Positions 45,735 to 56,884 of a stretch of DNA of 64,000 bases are shown in pieces. A model generated the notes under the pieces. The model made no database searches. It worked only from the letters and a program-made list of their open reading frames with translations, and was not told the DNA's origin. The position numbers and the translations under genes were made by a program. Origin of the DNA: Hysterium pulicare CBS 123377 (Eukaryota > Ascomycota > Dothideomycetes > Hysteriales > Hysteriaceae); assembly GCA_000467715.1 (NCBI GenBank), contig AJFK01000478.1, positions 1-64,000 on the forward strand, written 5' to 3'. The first letter of the stretch is position 1. Each line of letters opens with the position of its first letter.

Positions 45735-48285
45735 ATGCTCTTCAAACTTGGAAGCGTCATCTCTGGTGCTGATTCTCAGAGCTCCTCGAAAGCCGACGAT
45801 GGCGCCTCTCTTACCTCGATTCTCAATACGCCCACCCTGCGTATTGAACTGGCTCTCCTAGTTCTACTATGTACAGATTCCATGCGGAGCGACCTTGTAG
45901 CGACTTTCGATGCCTCTAAAAGCAACGTCTCCACGAGTCCAAATTTCCCAACGCCTTCCTCCACCCAGTCGACAGCGCAAGACTTAATAAGCTTTGATTC
46001 AGAGGATTTTGCAGCAGTTAACCCGCTCGAAAATGGAACAGCAGCAGATGCCGAACAAGCTAGGAGGCTGAGAGAAAGAGAATTGGCTTCGACGCAAATG
46101 CAGGGCTTACGAAGAGCCGCTCTGACATACTCTGATAAATGGAGAGCAGGGGTCATGCATCGCGTCTGTGATGTACTGGGCGTCCGAGGAGAGGTCGTGC
46201 GAAATGCAAAGGCAAAACGCAAGGCGGTGATGGAGGCCGCTGATAAAGAGAGGCAATCTCAGAGTCTTTTGGATCTCTCGGAAGACGATATGGAAGGCCG
46301 GCCGGAGGGTGGCCGTGAAGCCCAGAAGGCTCGGTATCCTCCTATCAAGACTCGACTTTCTCAATTCGACTTGCCTAAGCGCGTACTCATTCTGCATTGT
46401 CTCTTGCTGCTTCTCCTCAGCTTGGAACACTATCCCGCTCATTCCCGCGTTCTACTTCTCCGCTTAGCAAGTAGCCTCCACTTAAGCGTTGATATGTTAG
46501 CTGAGCATGAGAAGTCTGTCGCCCAAGGACTTCTCGCTTCTGCATCGCAGATGGACGGAGATGAGTTTACTAAGGCAAAGGCAGCCCAAGATTCAGATGC
46601 AAGGAAATGGAAGGTTGGTCTCGCCGCTGTTGGCGGTGCGGTCCTGATTGGTGTTACTGGAGGTCTCGCCGCTCCCCTCCTAGCTGCAGGAGTAGGAACT
46701 GTTATGGGAGGACTCGGACTGGGTGCAACCTTTGTATCTGGGTACCTTGGGGCTCTCGCGGGCAGTTCTGTGCTCGTTGGGTCGCTTTTTGGAGCGTACG
46801 GCGCGAAGATGACAGGACGGCTTATGGATCAATATGCGAAAGAAGTTGAAGACTTTAAATTCATCCCTACTCAAGGTAAGCTGCTTGAATTGCTTTACTA
46901 TCGTACCTCTAAATCCGATAAAACGTCTATGGTATGTGCGACTGATACTGTATTTAGCTCCTCTGCCGCCACAAGTCCAAGCCCAAGATAGTCAGATTGC
47001 GGGAGTACAGCAACAGCATCGTTTGCGTGTCGCCATCGGCATCAGCGGCTGGCTAACTTCCGCATCTGATGTGGATCAGCCATGGAATGTCATTGATGGC
47101 TCTGGTATCGAACCGTTTGCTCTTCGATGGGAGCTCCAGGCGCTCCTTCGTCTTGGAACTTCACTCACACAGGTGGCCATGAGCTACGCCTGGGAGGGCG
47201 CAAAGATTGCAATCGTCCGCCGGACCTTACTAGGCGCCCTGTATGCAGGACTGTGGCCGCTCGGGCTGGTCAAGGTAGCAAGTGTGCTCGACAATCCTTT
47301 CTCGATTGCCATAGCCCGAAGTGATAAAGCCGGCAAAGTCCTCGCACACGCTCTCATCAGCAGAGTTCAGGGCGAGAGACCGGTGACTTTGGTGGGTTAT
47401 TCGCTAGGTGCTCGAGTCATTTTTTCGTGCTTGGTCGAGCTTGCAGAGCAAAACGCATTTGGTCTCGTTGAGTCCGTCGTGCTTATGGGTGCTCCAACAC
47501 CTTCTGATAGCCGCACATGGCGTCAAATTCGAGCTGTCGTATCAGCTAGAGTTGTGAATGTGTATAGCACGGAAGACTACATCTTGGGTTTCCTCTACCG
47601 CACAAGCCAGTTGCAACTTGGGGTCGCCGGCCTACAAGAGGTCGAAGGTGTCTTTGGAGTTGAGAATGTCAATATGAGCAAGCTCGTTACTGGACACGAC
47701 AGATATCGCTACCTCGTAGGAACCATTCTATCCCAAATCGGTTTCGAGGACATTGATGCTGGAAAAGTGGAAGAGCAGGTCAGAGCACTTAGAGCAGTCG
47801 AAAAGAAGAAACAACAGATCAAAGAGCAGGATAAAGAGAACCATCGTGAGGTTTTATTTGACATGGAAGTCAGCCAGAGGAATCTAACAACAGACGACCA
47901 AATCCATAGCCCTGTTTCTCCCACGATTCCAAGTGAAGTACTAGTATACAATAGGACTGGTACTTCAACGAAGTCGACTTCCAAACCACCTCCAGTTCAC
48001 GCGCTACAAGACTCCTCGGATGATGATGAAGACCACCGCATCGTCATGGAAGACCTTGAAGACGACGAGCTGCAATCTCAACCCAAGCAGACACCCACCA
48101 TGGCTCAAGCAACCTTCGCTCTCAAGAAGACGAAAGATCTCCAAGTTCCTCCAACAGTCGAGATCATAAATGTCGGCCCGGACTCTGATGCGGATTCGGT
48201 AGCTTCCATGCCGATAGGAGAACTCACAATGCTTGACCCAATGCCGGAACCAGAACCGGAGCTGATATTGGTGCAAACGAATTGA
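45735..48285 (+). CDS. DUF726/TMCO4-family membrane-associated alpha/beta hydrolase
   Basis: The family includes human TMCO4 and yeast Yfl034w/Mil1; Mil1 was linked to AP-1 clathrin adaptors. Two exons (45735-46875 and 46958-48285) give 822 residues. The N-terminal helical part contains LRIELALLVLLCTDSMRSDL. A glycine/alanine-rich hydrophobic region starting near residue 295 (VGLAAVGGAVLIGVTGGLAA, then a GTVMGGLGLGATF run) looks like paired membrane segments. The hydrolase part has VAIGISGWLTSASDVDQPW, then VTLVGYSLGARVIFSCLVEL with the GxSxG nucleophile elbow near residue 525. VVLMGAPTPSDSRTWRQIRA and NVYSTEDYILGFLYRTSQLQ follow. The C-terminal 170 residues are disordered and acidic. The true start is uncertain, since a convincing coding-like stretch lies just upstream in another frame. 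Confidence 0.88.
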
Positions 48286-48639
48286 GGGCTCTTGTTATAT
48301 GGGGTGGATCAGGCAAGTGCTTCCATTGAATCATTGGTTGGGCGAGGTAGTAATAATGAATGATACCCTTAAACCTTTCATGTTGCATGGTCTTCTCCAC
48401 ACGTTATATCACTCTGTTCTTTTCTCAGTGCCTTACCTGAACCACATGCCACTGTCGCTTAAGGTCTTGGTCCGAGCGCCTCCAGGCAGCAGGCAGCAGC
48501 TCTGGTCCCGTGATCTAAGCGAAAACGTCTTAGTCATCCCTTAGGTAAGCGGTCTTCTTCGGCTGTCTACTTAAACTTCCTCCGCCCTCTCTTCTTCCTC
48601 TCTTCTTTTTCTTTTCTTCAACTGTGGCACTGGGGGCTT

Positions 48640-48680
48640 TTTCTGAGGGTTTCTGAGGGCTTGTGGGTTTCTGAGGGCTT
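48640..48680. repeat. Short tandem repeat, TTTCTGAGGG unit, three copies
   Basis: Three copies of tttctgagggct/tttctgaggg follow each other, the third after a short gtg spacer. It is a minor simple repeat in the intergenic region. Confidence 0.8.
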
Positions 48681-49161
48681 CTTACTGTATGCTCACGTCG
48701 TCGCTTGTGTCAACCGCATGCTGGTCAGGCGTAGCATTCTGGCAAATGAGGGAACAGCTGTCATCCAAGGGTCCACTGGTTCATCCATGAGCCAAAGCGT
48801 CCGATACCACATGGCAGACATCAAGTGAAGCTCTGGTAACGCAACTTCCGAAGGGTCGACGTCCTAGCTGTATGGGTATGCACCTGTCCACTCTAAGGGA
48901 TCAAACCTGGGGCAGACCGGTATTCCGGAGTCAGCTGGCATGGCGGTCACTGATGAATTCGAGATTGGAGTTCAGCCTCTCTTGGCTGCGAATTGGCTCG
49001 ATCATCTTGTTTCCAATTGCTTGTTTCTGGCGTGTTGGTGACCCGAAGGCAAATGGCGCTATGGTCGATAAAGCCCTTACATTTTTACATAGTTCAGTTC
49101 ATTTGAATCTTCTCTTCTTCCTTTTTTGACTTTGTGGTTTTGTGATCTTGCTTGTGATGTG

Positions 49162-49231
49162 TAACTTTACTTGACTTTGACTTGACTTTGACTTGACTTT
49201 GACTTGACTTTGATTTGACTTTGACTTGACC
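49162..49231. repeat. 11-bp tandem repeat, CTTTGACTTGA unit, about six copies
   Basis: The unit ctttgacttga repeats about six times with one C-to-T variant (tttgatttga) and decays at both edges (gtaactttacttga on the left, ccttggcttca on the right). It is a minisatellite in the intergenic region between two converging genes. Confidence 0.88.
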
Positions 49232-49710
49232 TTGGCTTCACTTCGAGTTCGACATGCGCTCATCATCATTGCCTCTGATTCCTCATTGCCTTTGCATCCT
49301 TAGATCGTACAAGACATCTGACATCAAGTAGTAAGTTCTCATTAGTTAACGAAGGGCTTTATCTATCTAAAGGTGATATTCATGATCGAAACCCATCCAC
49401 CGATCCTACTCCAGGAAAAGAACGAAAGAAATTCCATCCAGCCATCCAACCAGCCAGCCATTCTACACCGTCACTTGCGCACGATCTTTGCAGTCTATGC
49501 CATGAATTACTCTATCCGCCGCAATACCAGCAATGAATTTCTCAGCACAAAACTCCAAACTTCCCTCAACAAGCAAACCTCAATCTTTCACTCATCACCA
49601 GCCCACCACATCCTCCCTCCCAAGATGTCCGCGCACAATCCATAGCCAACTTTTCTACCAACAGACTACTATCACACCAAACGCACCACCAGACACCTCA
49701 CCAACAAAAC

Positions 49711-52700
49711 CTACCACCCACCTCTAACCCTCCTCTCCCTAACCTTCCCGCCAACCTTCCCCGCCGTAACCCTAGAGCACCACCTCCGAACAACCCACCC
49801 CCTCATCAAACTCTGCACGCTCAGAACCCTCCGCTCAAGCACCGTCCTCCTCGTCTCCAAAATCCCCTTCCACCGCCTCTGTAGTATCGTAGCCGCGTGC
49901 GCGAGCCTCTCCCTCTGCACCACAACACCCTTACATTCGTGCGCAAGTTGGAGGAGGACGATGCGGCGGGACGTGTGGATGCGGAGGCGATGGCGGCGGT
50001 AGGCGCGTTGGATGGTTGACGCGGCGCGGTGGGCGCGGGAGAGGGGGAGGAGGCGGGAGGAGAGGAAGGAGAGGGTTAGGAGGGTGAAGTCTCGGGAGGG
50101 GATGGAGGTTGTTTTGTGAGAGGCGAAGGTGAAGAGGGAGATGAAGGATTGGGAACAGCCTGATGCGCGGAGTTTCGCTGCTAGGGAGGCTTTGGTGTGG
50201 TGATGGGAGGAAGAGGTGGAGGTGGAGGTGGAGGTGGAGGCGAGGAGGGTGGGTGGGAGGTAGGCGTCTACGATTGCTTCGAGGACTTTGCCGTCTGCGA
50301 AGGAGGTGGTGAGGTTTGTGACGCGGAGGCCGTGCAGGCGGGCGATGTTGCGGGACCAGCTCAGTAGTAGATGTTTGTGGAGTTCCAAGCCTTCTAAAGC
50401 CGTTGTAGGCTCTTCCTCTTCCTCCGAATCCAACTCTGAGTTGTTGGTGTCTTGTTGCTCATACCACAGCTGTCTGAACCTTGCGATTTCTTTCTCGACT
50501 TCTGCCCAATCCACTAGACTTCCAAGGCCCCATTTACCCACTAACGCCCAGAGGAAACCGAGTGTCTTTTCGCGGTGGCCGTCGACAACGTCTTCGGGTT
50601 TGATATCCGTGATCGTGCGATTTGGGATGCCTTTCACGCCTTCAAGTCCGCTCAGGGCAATCTGAACATTGTAGAGTTTCTGGGCGCGGCCTATGCTAGG
50701 AAATTTGAGATGTTGGGAGAGGACCCAGCTTTCCTTCTGATCGAAGTCAAATGTGGATGTAAGGATATCGCCGGTGGGCATTGTGATCGTGACAGTCTCT
50801 TCGCGCCGAGAGACTAGGGATGAAGGTGGGTAGAGGAGGAGCTCGACTAATCGAGTCAGAAGGACTCCGTTTCGAAGGTCGGTTGCGAGATTTTCGATAT
50901 GGTAATTAAATTCTTGGAGCGGGTATTGGACGTGTGACACGCGGTAGTTTAAATGTCCAAGAGGCCTCATGATATCGCCCAAAGACGGTAGTAGCATGTT
51001 TGCTAGCGATTGGAGTATCTCTGTAGATGCCTTATGAGGTGATGGAATCTGGAACAAGCAACCAGGGAGAACATCTGCTACTTTCGCCTTATCGAGGAGA
51101 AGAATGAGCATCAAGCTTCGTAAAACTGTACGTCGCCATGACCAGCCTTGAGAGCCAAAATCATCGGTGTGGTGTTCACCTCCACGCGCGATACTAGCGA
51201 TGCTTCCAACCCCGTTCTTAACACGTATAGCGTCCTCGTTCCGAATGAGGAAGGCGTCCAGAAACCCCTCGATAGTTCTCTTTTCAGCGCGAAGTGAACG
51301 CCCACCGTCATCTGAACCAGTCGAACCGCCGGATAATCGGGAAGAAACGGGTATCTTACGTCCGACGATAGTTTCGACAGCTACTCGTAAGGAGGTTAGG
51401 TCATATGTATTCAACCAAAGGTTGAGGAATTTGCGGCGAAGTCCCACGTCGTCCTTGAGCCGGAGCGTCTGCGCCAGAAGATCCTTGGGTATACTTAAAG
51501 CCCCGTAAAGAAGTGACGCCTGAAGTCTCTTGTGCAGTAATGGCATTGCCGGCTCATGGTAAAGGCCAATCAATTTCTTCCTAAGCTCTTCGGGCGTCAC
51601 TTCGCGATTCGGGTCCTTGTTCGCCGAGTCGAAGAGGGAGTTGATCAGTTGCGTGATAGCAATCTCTTGATAACTGAGCCAATGGTCTTCATACAGCTCT
51701 GGTCGTGCTAGATCCTCTGAGAGGACGGAGTATTTCTCTTGTTGACAAGTAGACTGGCGATCCACAAGAGGCACGCTCAGTTTCGAAGGCGGCCGTTCTG
51801 ATCTGTGACGTCGTAGTGCAGTCGGTGGAGACTTCTTTGGCTGGAAGGGAGACGACGAGACTGGAGCAGCAGATTCTTTGGGGATCCTTCGAGTTGCTGC
51901 ATTTCTAGCTACTGTAGGCGCAGCTGTACCATCAGCCTTCGATTTACGGGACTTGGCAGGCGAGCCGGTATAGCTAAGCTCAGAGCTGATTCGTTTTCGA
52001 GTGCCCGCTGCCTTTACTTTTATCTCCCCAACAGGCTCCGCTCGTTTTGATGCCGCAAAGTGAACCTTGGGTGCATTTGGGGCAGTTGTTGTTCGATGGT
52101 CCTTTGTCAGGAAGAAATGGCTTTCCCTCCTGGCTGGTTTCGCGTCTTCCTTGACCGACATCCCTGGAGGTACATTCTCTTTCCCACCGCCCTTGCCCAT
52201 CACATCTTCAGCGAAAGTAACTGTCTGAAGGGTCCGTGTTGTTTGCTGCAAAGGGCCGCGTTTTGGGGGCATAGCCAATGACTTGCGGGGCGCTCTTTTT
52301 TCTTGCTTTAATGCTGGCACCAGATTCTCGGGCTCTTCTTCTGACAAGGTGACTAGCTCCAGGCCAAAGTCGGGCGATTTCTCTCGGACATTCCTAGACT
52401 TGTGTGTCGGCTGTCCTGGGTGGATCGTCATGATGGAGGTGTCATCAGACGGAACGTATATGGTCCGTCGGCGAGGATCTTTCTTGAGCATGGATTTCCT
52501 GCGCTCTTGTTTGTCCAATACATTTTCTTGGAGAAGCATTGTAGTGTTCGAGTCCGCGCTACCCTGTCGATCTGCTAATATCGAGGAGACGCGCCTCCTC
52601 GCCGGTCGTGCGGGCTGCGGTTCCTGGACGGCTGGAGCGGGAGCGGTAATGGGTAGCTTCTGGGCTGGATTTGCAAGTATAGTGCTTCTCCTCATGGTGC

Positions 52701-53148
52701 CCTCCTTCGGCAGTATAGATGCCCTGCTCCTCCTCTTAGGCTCTGCAGCATGTTGTTGTTCCTCCAGCGCAACATCCTCAAAGATGTCCATTGATGGGTT
52801 GAAGGTTGACTTCCGGGCGGTATCACGGCGCGGTCGCCTCGGTTTTGCATTTCGAAGATGTGCTTGAAATTCGGTAGTATAGTCTAGAGTGGTGGTAGTT
52901 GTATCATCATGAAAATAAGTCGCATTCGAGTTCGCGTATGAGGACGAGGTATATGGGTTGTGGAAATAGCGATTGGTACTTGGAAGAGACAGATTCGGCG
53001 CTGGGCACGGTGTTGCTTCTGTAAACCGGCGCATGTTGCGATCAGAAGATCGAGAATGTGTAGAGCATGTAGCTTCTGTTCTGATGTCAAAGATAGGTTC
53101 TCGTCCGGTGCGTGAAGTGGCGCCTCGGTGGAGAAGCGCTGATGGCAC
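49711..53148 (-). CDS. Abnormal-spindle-like (ASPM family) calponin-homology and IQ protein
   Basis: ASPM/Asp proteins focus spindle microtubule minus ends with calmodulin. A single frame of up to 1,145 residues starts MPSALLHRGATSRTG; a start at MRRFTEATPCPAPNLSLPST, 38 codons later (53034), matches the usual opening better. Residues 1-520 are basic and disordered with KR-rich patches. From about residue 668 comes the first calponin-homology region (WRRTVLRSLMLILLLDKAKV, NYHIENLATDLRNGVLLTRL, GIPNRTITDIKPEDVVDGHR, KTLGFLWALVGKWGL). A second CH-like part starts near 923 (LLSWSRNIARLHGLRVTNLT, SFADGKVLEAIVDAYLPPT) and is interrupted by a Ser/Thr run coded by a GGAGGT repeat. IQ motifs lie near 1041-1115 (AASTIQRAYRRHRLRI, AATILQRRWKGILE, VQSLMRGWVVRRW). 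Confidence 0.88.
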   Translation of the reverse strand: MPSALLHRGATSRTGREPIFDIRTEATCSTHSRSSDRNMRRFTEATPCPAPNLSLPSTNRYFHNPYTSSSYANSNATYFHDDTTTTTLDYTTEFQAHLRNAKPRRPRRDTARKSTFNPSMDIFEDVALEEQQHAAEPKRRSRASILPKEGTMRRSTILANPAQKLPITAPAPAVQEPQPARPARRRVSSILADRQGSADSNTTMLLQENVLDKQERRKSMLKKDPRRRTIYVPSDDTSIMTIHPGQPTHKSRNVREKSPDFGLELVTLSEEEPENLVPALKQEKRAPRKSLAMPPKRGPLQQTTRTLQTVTFAEDVMGKGGGKENVPPGMSVKEDAKPARRESHFFLTKDHRTTTAPNAPKVHFAASKRAEPVGEIKVKAAGTRKRISSELSYTGSPAKSRKSKADGTAAPTVARNAATRRIPKESAAPVSSSPFQPKKSPPTALRRHRSERPPSKLSVPLVDRQSTCQQEKYSVLSEDLARPELYEDHWLSYQEIAITQLINSLFDSANKDPNREVTPEELRKKLIGLYHEPAMPLLHKRLQASLLYGALSIPKDLLAQTLRLKDDVGLRRKFLNLWLNTYDLTSLRVAVETIVGRKIPVSSRLSGGSTGSDDGGRSLRAEKRTIEGFLDAFLIRNEDAIRVKNGVGSIASIARGGEHHTDDFGSQGWSWRRTVLRSLMLILLLDKAKVADVLPGCLFQIPSPHKASTEILQSLANMLLPSLGDIMRPLGHLNYRVSHVQYPLQEFNYHIENLATDLRNGVLLTRLVELLLYPPSSLVSRREETVTITMPTGDILTSTFDFDQKESWVLSQHLKFPSIGRAQKLYNVQIALSGLEGVKGIPNRTITDIKPEDVVDGHREKTLGFLWALVGKWGLGSLVDWAEVEKEIARFRQLWYEQQDTNNSELDSEEEEEPTTALEGLELHKHLLLSWSRNIARLHGLRVTNLTTSFADGKVLEAIVDAYLPPTLLASTSTSTSTSSSHHHTKASLAAKLRASGCSQSFISLFTFASHKTTSIPSRDFTLLTLSFLSSRLLPLSRAHRAASTIQRAYRRHRLRIHTSRRIVLLQLAHECKGVVVQRERLAHAATILQRRWKGILETRRTVLERRVLSVQSLMRGWVVRRWCSRVTAGKVGGKVRERRVRGGW

Positions 53149-54463
53149 GGACGCGAAAGTTTACATTCGTTGCTGGAGCAACTACGCGTCGGCACTTCTG
53201 CGCCGTCATCACCTTTGATCAGCTCCAATATTCAAAGACAGACTTGCTATCTTCGACCACACGGGGTGTTCATCGTTCGTCGTATTTGGAAGATGCTACC
53301 AACGCCTCTGCCATCAGCGTACAAAGATGATTTGGACTCTGGGAAAGGCATGGAAGCCAGTCGCCATCCTCAAGGCTACTTGGTACGTATTCTCCAGACC
53401 TGTTCAGCCAAGGGAGGGCAGTCCGGCGAATAACAACGCCCACCGTGAACAAGGCAGGTTGCGTCGAAGGGATTCTCAGGATCTAATTCTACCGACTCGT
53501 AATTGCGAAGCTGGGCAGCATGCACATGTTCCGAGGGTTATGAACTCAGTCAACCCTCTCGCGTAACGCAAGCGACACGAAACGCCCACTTAGCCTGAGA
53601 ACAGAGCAACCTACAACTTAGACAGAGAATTAGTTCTGCTTGAGAAGAACAGATGTGACTGTTTTTATTGACTGGTTGGCTGCCAAGTTGATCGTGTTAT
53701 CGCTTGCGAAAAGGCACATGTGCAATTCCTACGTCCCACTTCTTCCTTTACTTACGCGAGAGAGTCTCTAAACCAGTAGACTAAAACCATTAGGATCTTC
53801 CCTTCTCCGCTCTCGAGGTCTAGAAGAGCAGTAAACTGCTAGAGTGGTCGCTTCAACCGCAGATTGGATTTGCAACGTCCTTCGACCCGGCAGAATACTA
53901 CTACGGCGATTCGAGGGGGTTTCGCGCCGACCGCATGACGACGGCAGCATCTCCAGTCCTTTGCACGCCACACGTCACTCCGCCATGGTGAGGCGTTAAT
54001 ACCCTTACCAAGGGGAAAGGGATCTTGTTTTAAGCTTAATCAGTAAGGCCCCTGGTCGGTTTTGTGCCTTGTTCCAGCACGGAGGGAGATTGGGACCTTG
54101 ACATCTCCAATCAGGAGCAGAATACGTTGCGCAATTCAATGCATCCTCCACAGAGCTAGAACTCGCTTCCGGTAGGAGGTTACAGACTGCGCTCATGTTT
54201 CGGATGCTTCTCATATCGACTGGGACGTGGCCAAAAAATGCGGGGAATCCATGATATTCCTGGTCATATTCGGCAGAATACGACTCGCCCCCGGCGCAAT
54301 AATACGACTTCGTATGAGCTGTTACACCAAAATCCAGGCACAAGAGTCCAGTGCGCTCCTTAACACCTCGCTTGTCCCCGTACATCGGAAGGCTCGTGCT
54401 CACTGTCGACTTTCAACCTTCAACTTTCATTTTTCCGTTTCTCATGAGGTCCGCTACGACCTG
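53149..54463. other. Unassigned intergenic region
   Basis: About 1.3 kb. The left part should be the promoter of the ASPM-like gene and the right part that of the SAT4-family gene. A 132-codon minus-strand frame at 54005-54403 opens MSTSLPMYGDKRGVKERTGL. It has four or five cysteines but no motif I recognise, and I do not call it a gene. Confidence 0.4.
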
Positions 54464-55706
54464 ATGCCGTCCTCTATGTTTATGGAGGCTCCGTCTCCAC
54501 CGGCCATCATCGCCATAATCGTTGTTCTTACCCTTGTCGATATCCTAGTTGTAGGCCGCCGCTTCTATGGTCGCCGAAAGCTCAAGCAAGCCTTCAAAGT
54601 AGACGATTGGCTCACCCTCATGTCACTGGTACTCTTTTCTAGTCGAACCTACAGCGAAGATGCTAATTCCTCTCTCAGCTGCTCATACTAGGACTGGACG
54701 CATGTTTCATTACAGGTATGGAAATCGCGCTTTGGTTCTGGGGACAGCATTCAGTATATACAGGTATTGCGCTTCATGCCGTAGGCTATCCCACGCCTCC
54801 ACCTCTGGAACCCTCAACGAAAGAGCAAATGATAACAACTACCAAGGTAGTTTTTCTTTCCGCCTGCCTGAAGAATCAAGACTAATCTCACTTAGCTCAT
54901 ATGGATCTTCATCGTCATCTCCATTCCTACTCTGGGTCTGATCAAATTGAGCTTCCTATTTTTTTATCGTCGAGTATTCGTCATCGAATATTGGAACTAC
55001 CGTGATCCCCGAAACGCAATTCTGCTCAGCATGATCTGCCTTGTATCTCTCTGGACTTGCGCTATGTTGCTCTCAGACGTGTTTGGATGCAAGCTCCGAG
55101 TCGCTATGTGGTGGGAGTCTTATGGCGATGAGTTTTACAACTACTGTATCGACCAGCGCCTGTGGTCCTTTGTCTACATTCTTACCGACGTCTTACTGGA
55201 TGCTGTCATCATAGCAATCCCTATCCCTATGGTATGACCCTGGGCCCATGGGAACCTCAGCTAAAATGCGCTAACTAATTCGTAGATCTGGGGTTTGCCC
55301 CTGGCCAGGAAGCAGAAGTTCATCGTAGCACTAGTGTTCCTCTTGGGAGGCCTGTAAGTGACCACACAATCAGGTCTATTCTATTTTAAACTAACGTCTG
55401 AAGTGCCTTCTTGGCCTCGTTCGTGCGACTAATATTCGGCGTTATCTCCAAAACTGAGGATACCTCCGCGGCCCCGGATCCAGATCGTCAGTCATTACTG
55501 TTCATTATTGTTCCTACTGGTGTAGATGCTGATTGAACCTAGTCTATCTCACCACCATCGCTTTCTGGACCATGATTGAAGCCACGCTCGGTCTCATTGC
55601 GGCTTGCCTGCCTACACTTCACGGTCTCCTCAAAATGCGCTCTCGCTCAGTTGGCACTATGGTTCGAAGTCCTCGTACCAAACCTCCTACGTCCGGAAGC
55701 TCTTGA
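54464..55706 (+). CDS. SAT4/PTH11-related rhodopsin-like fungal integral membrane protein
   Basis: The family (fungal rhodopsin-like domain, often linked to PTH11 or SAT4) has seven membrane helices and is expanded in Pezizomycotina; most members have no proven ligand. Exons read MPSSMFMEAPSPPAIIAIIV with helix 1, then DDWLTLMSL|LLILGLDACFITGMEIALWF. Next come TKEQMITTTK|LIWIFIVISIP, LSFLFFYRRVFVIEYWNYRD, and LWTCAMLLSDVFGCKLRVAM. After YCIDQRLWSFVYILTDVLLD come AIPIPM|IWGLPLARKQKFIV and FWTMIEATLGLIAACLPTLH. The DDW after helix 1 and the KxxFLFFYRRVF-like segment are typical. Six introns are inferred. It ends TSGSS at TGA 55704-55706. The cytoplasmic tail is very short. Confidence 0.87.
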
Positions 55707-56584
55707 GAAATGCTGCAGCTTTTAGATTTGAAGACCTTTGTCTCTGTGCTTATTCTACTTGGACGGACACGAATCGCCGACAGAAAGCGCAGAGAGAAGA
55801 AGACCAAGACTGCGATCTTGTTCAAAACAGGCTTCCCGTAATCGTCACGGCAAGCCGGCTTCTTGCTCGAACCCGGCACCTTCCCTTTCCTACCTAAGCT
55901 ATTTACATTTCCACCTTTCACCACACACAAGCCTATCTAGAGCTGTGGCGTTAAGGACAGTAAGGCTAGACTGGAAAAACAGGATAGGTCATAGCCATTG
56001 GGCTCTTGCAGCACAACCATCACCGTAACCAAAAGAAGATCTTCAGCACTACTGGTCACTCGTAAACGCTATCACGATCATGAATCCGTCTCATGATTCC
56101 CCAAACCAACTTCAAGCGCACTGGCATCGAGGCATATATTATTTGGGTTCGAAGTTCCCAACGCGATCCTACAACATCGTGACGTCGGTGGACGGTGGAC
56201 GCTTAGATAGTCCATATAGAGGCGATTCCGCCGACCACCACGTCCATCTTGGAAATTTTGAGCACGCTTTTGGTGATTTCGAGATCTTGCACCAAAAAGA
56301 CAAGGCCACCTCCCGCAGAAGCAGTTTTGTTGAAGTCAAAGAACATCTGAGATGTAGTGCTTCAGTAGTTGAGAAGTGGAAGAGTGTGGAGAGGGAGCAG
56401 GGTATATATAAATTTTTAGCATCAAGTAGCTCACCGCCGAGATGCGGGTCTATGTCGCTTGGCTAATAAAAACATCTTCGAAAATCGTATTCGCTGCCTG
56501 TGCAATCTATCACATAACATGAAGTGCAACACGGTTTCCGAGGCCGCGAGGTGATGAGATTTGATGTTGTGGCGGTGTGATTAG
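55707..56584. other. Unassigned region after the SAT4-family gene
   Basis: A 128-codon plus-strand frame at 56080-56466 starts MNPSHDSPNQLQAHWHRGIY and has a plausible composition (charged, no membrane segment). I cannot connect it to any family, so I do not list it as a gene. Confidence 0.35.
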
Positions 56585-56630
56585 TAAGCTGTCCAAAATT
56601 TTTGTCGCGACAAATTTTTTGGACAGCTTA
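56585..56630. repeat. 46-bp near-perfect palindrome, transposon-end-like
   Basis: The left arm TAAGCTGTCCAAAA and right arm TTTTTTGGACAGCTTA are inverted copies around a central TTTGTCGCGACAAA. About two mismatches fall in the A/T tract. TA occurs at both outer ends, and weaker symmetry continues outside (TGATT on the left, AATCA on the right). The form and the flanking gccaatcagattgcgg resemble terminal inverted repeats of Tc1/mariner-pogo elements of fungi brought together. That family assignment is an inference. Confidence 0.75.
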
Positions 56631-56884
56631 GCCAATCAGATTGCGGAAGCACAAACTTGCGATTTTCATCAACAACAACGAATGAAAATTGCCTTCATCA
56701 CATTGTATCGCTGTGCTCTCGAGTCCGTCGAACTCCACCTACCACGAAATCCCGGGCTGGACTCAACATAGGTTGTTGACTTCGGAGAATATCGATCCCA
56801 AGACATGGCAGCGTTTCGAGGTTTGTATGGAGCTTGATCGAAGAGACGAGTCTCCCACAGGCCGCATGCGTCTGTATCCCATCA

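Larger units (their letters stand above)
48286..49710. other. Intergenic region between convergent genes, with simple repeats
   Basis: About 1.4 kb without a supported gene. It contains two short tandem repeats listed separately and a pyrimidine-rich run near 48575-48620. Confidence 0.5.

Noticed and set aside
52283-52867. 194-codon plus-strand frame inside the ASPM-like gene
   Set aside because: It is antisense to the disordered N-terminal part of the ASPM-like frame and has no recognisable content.
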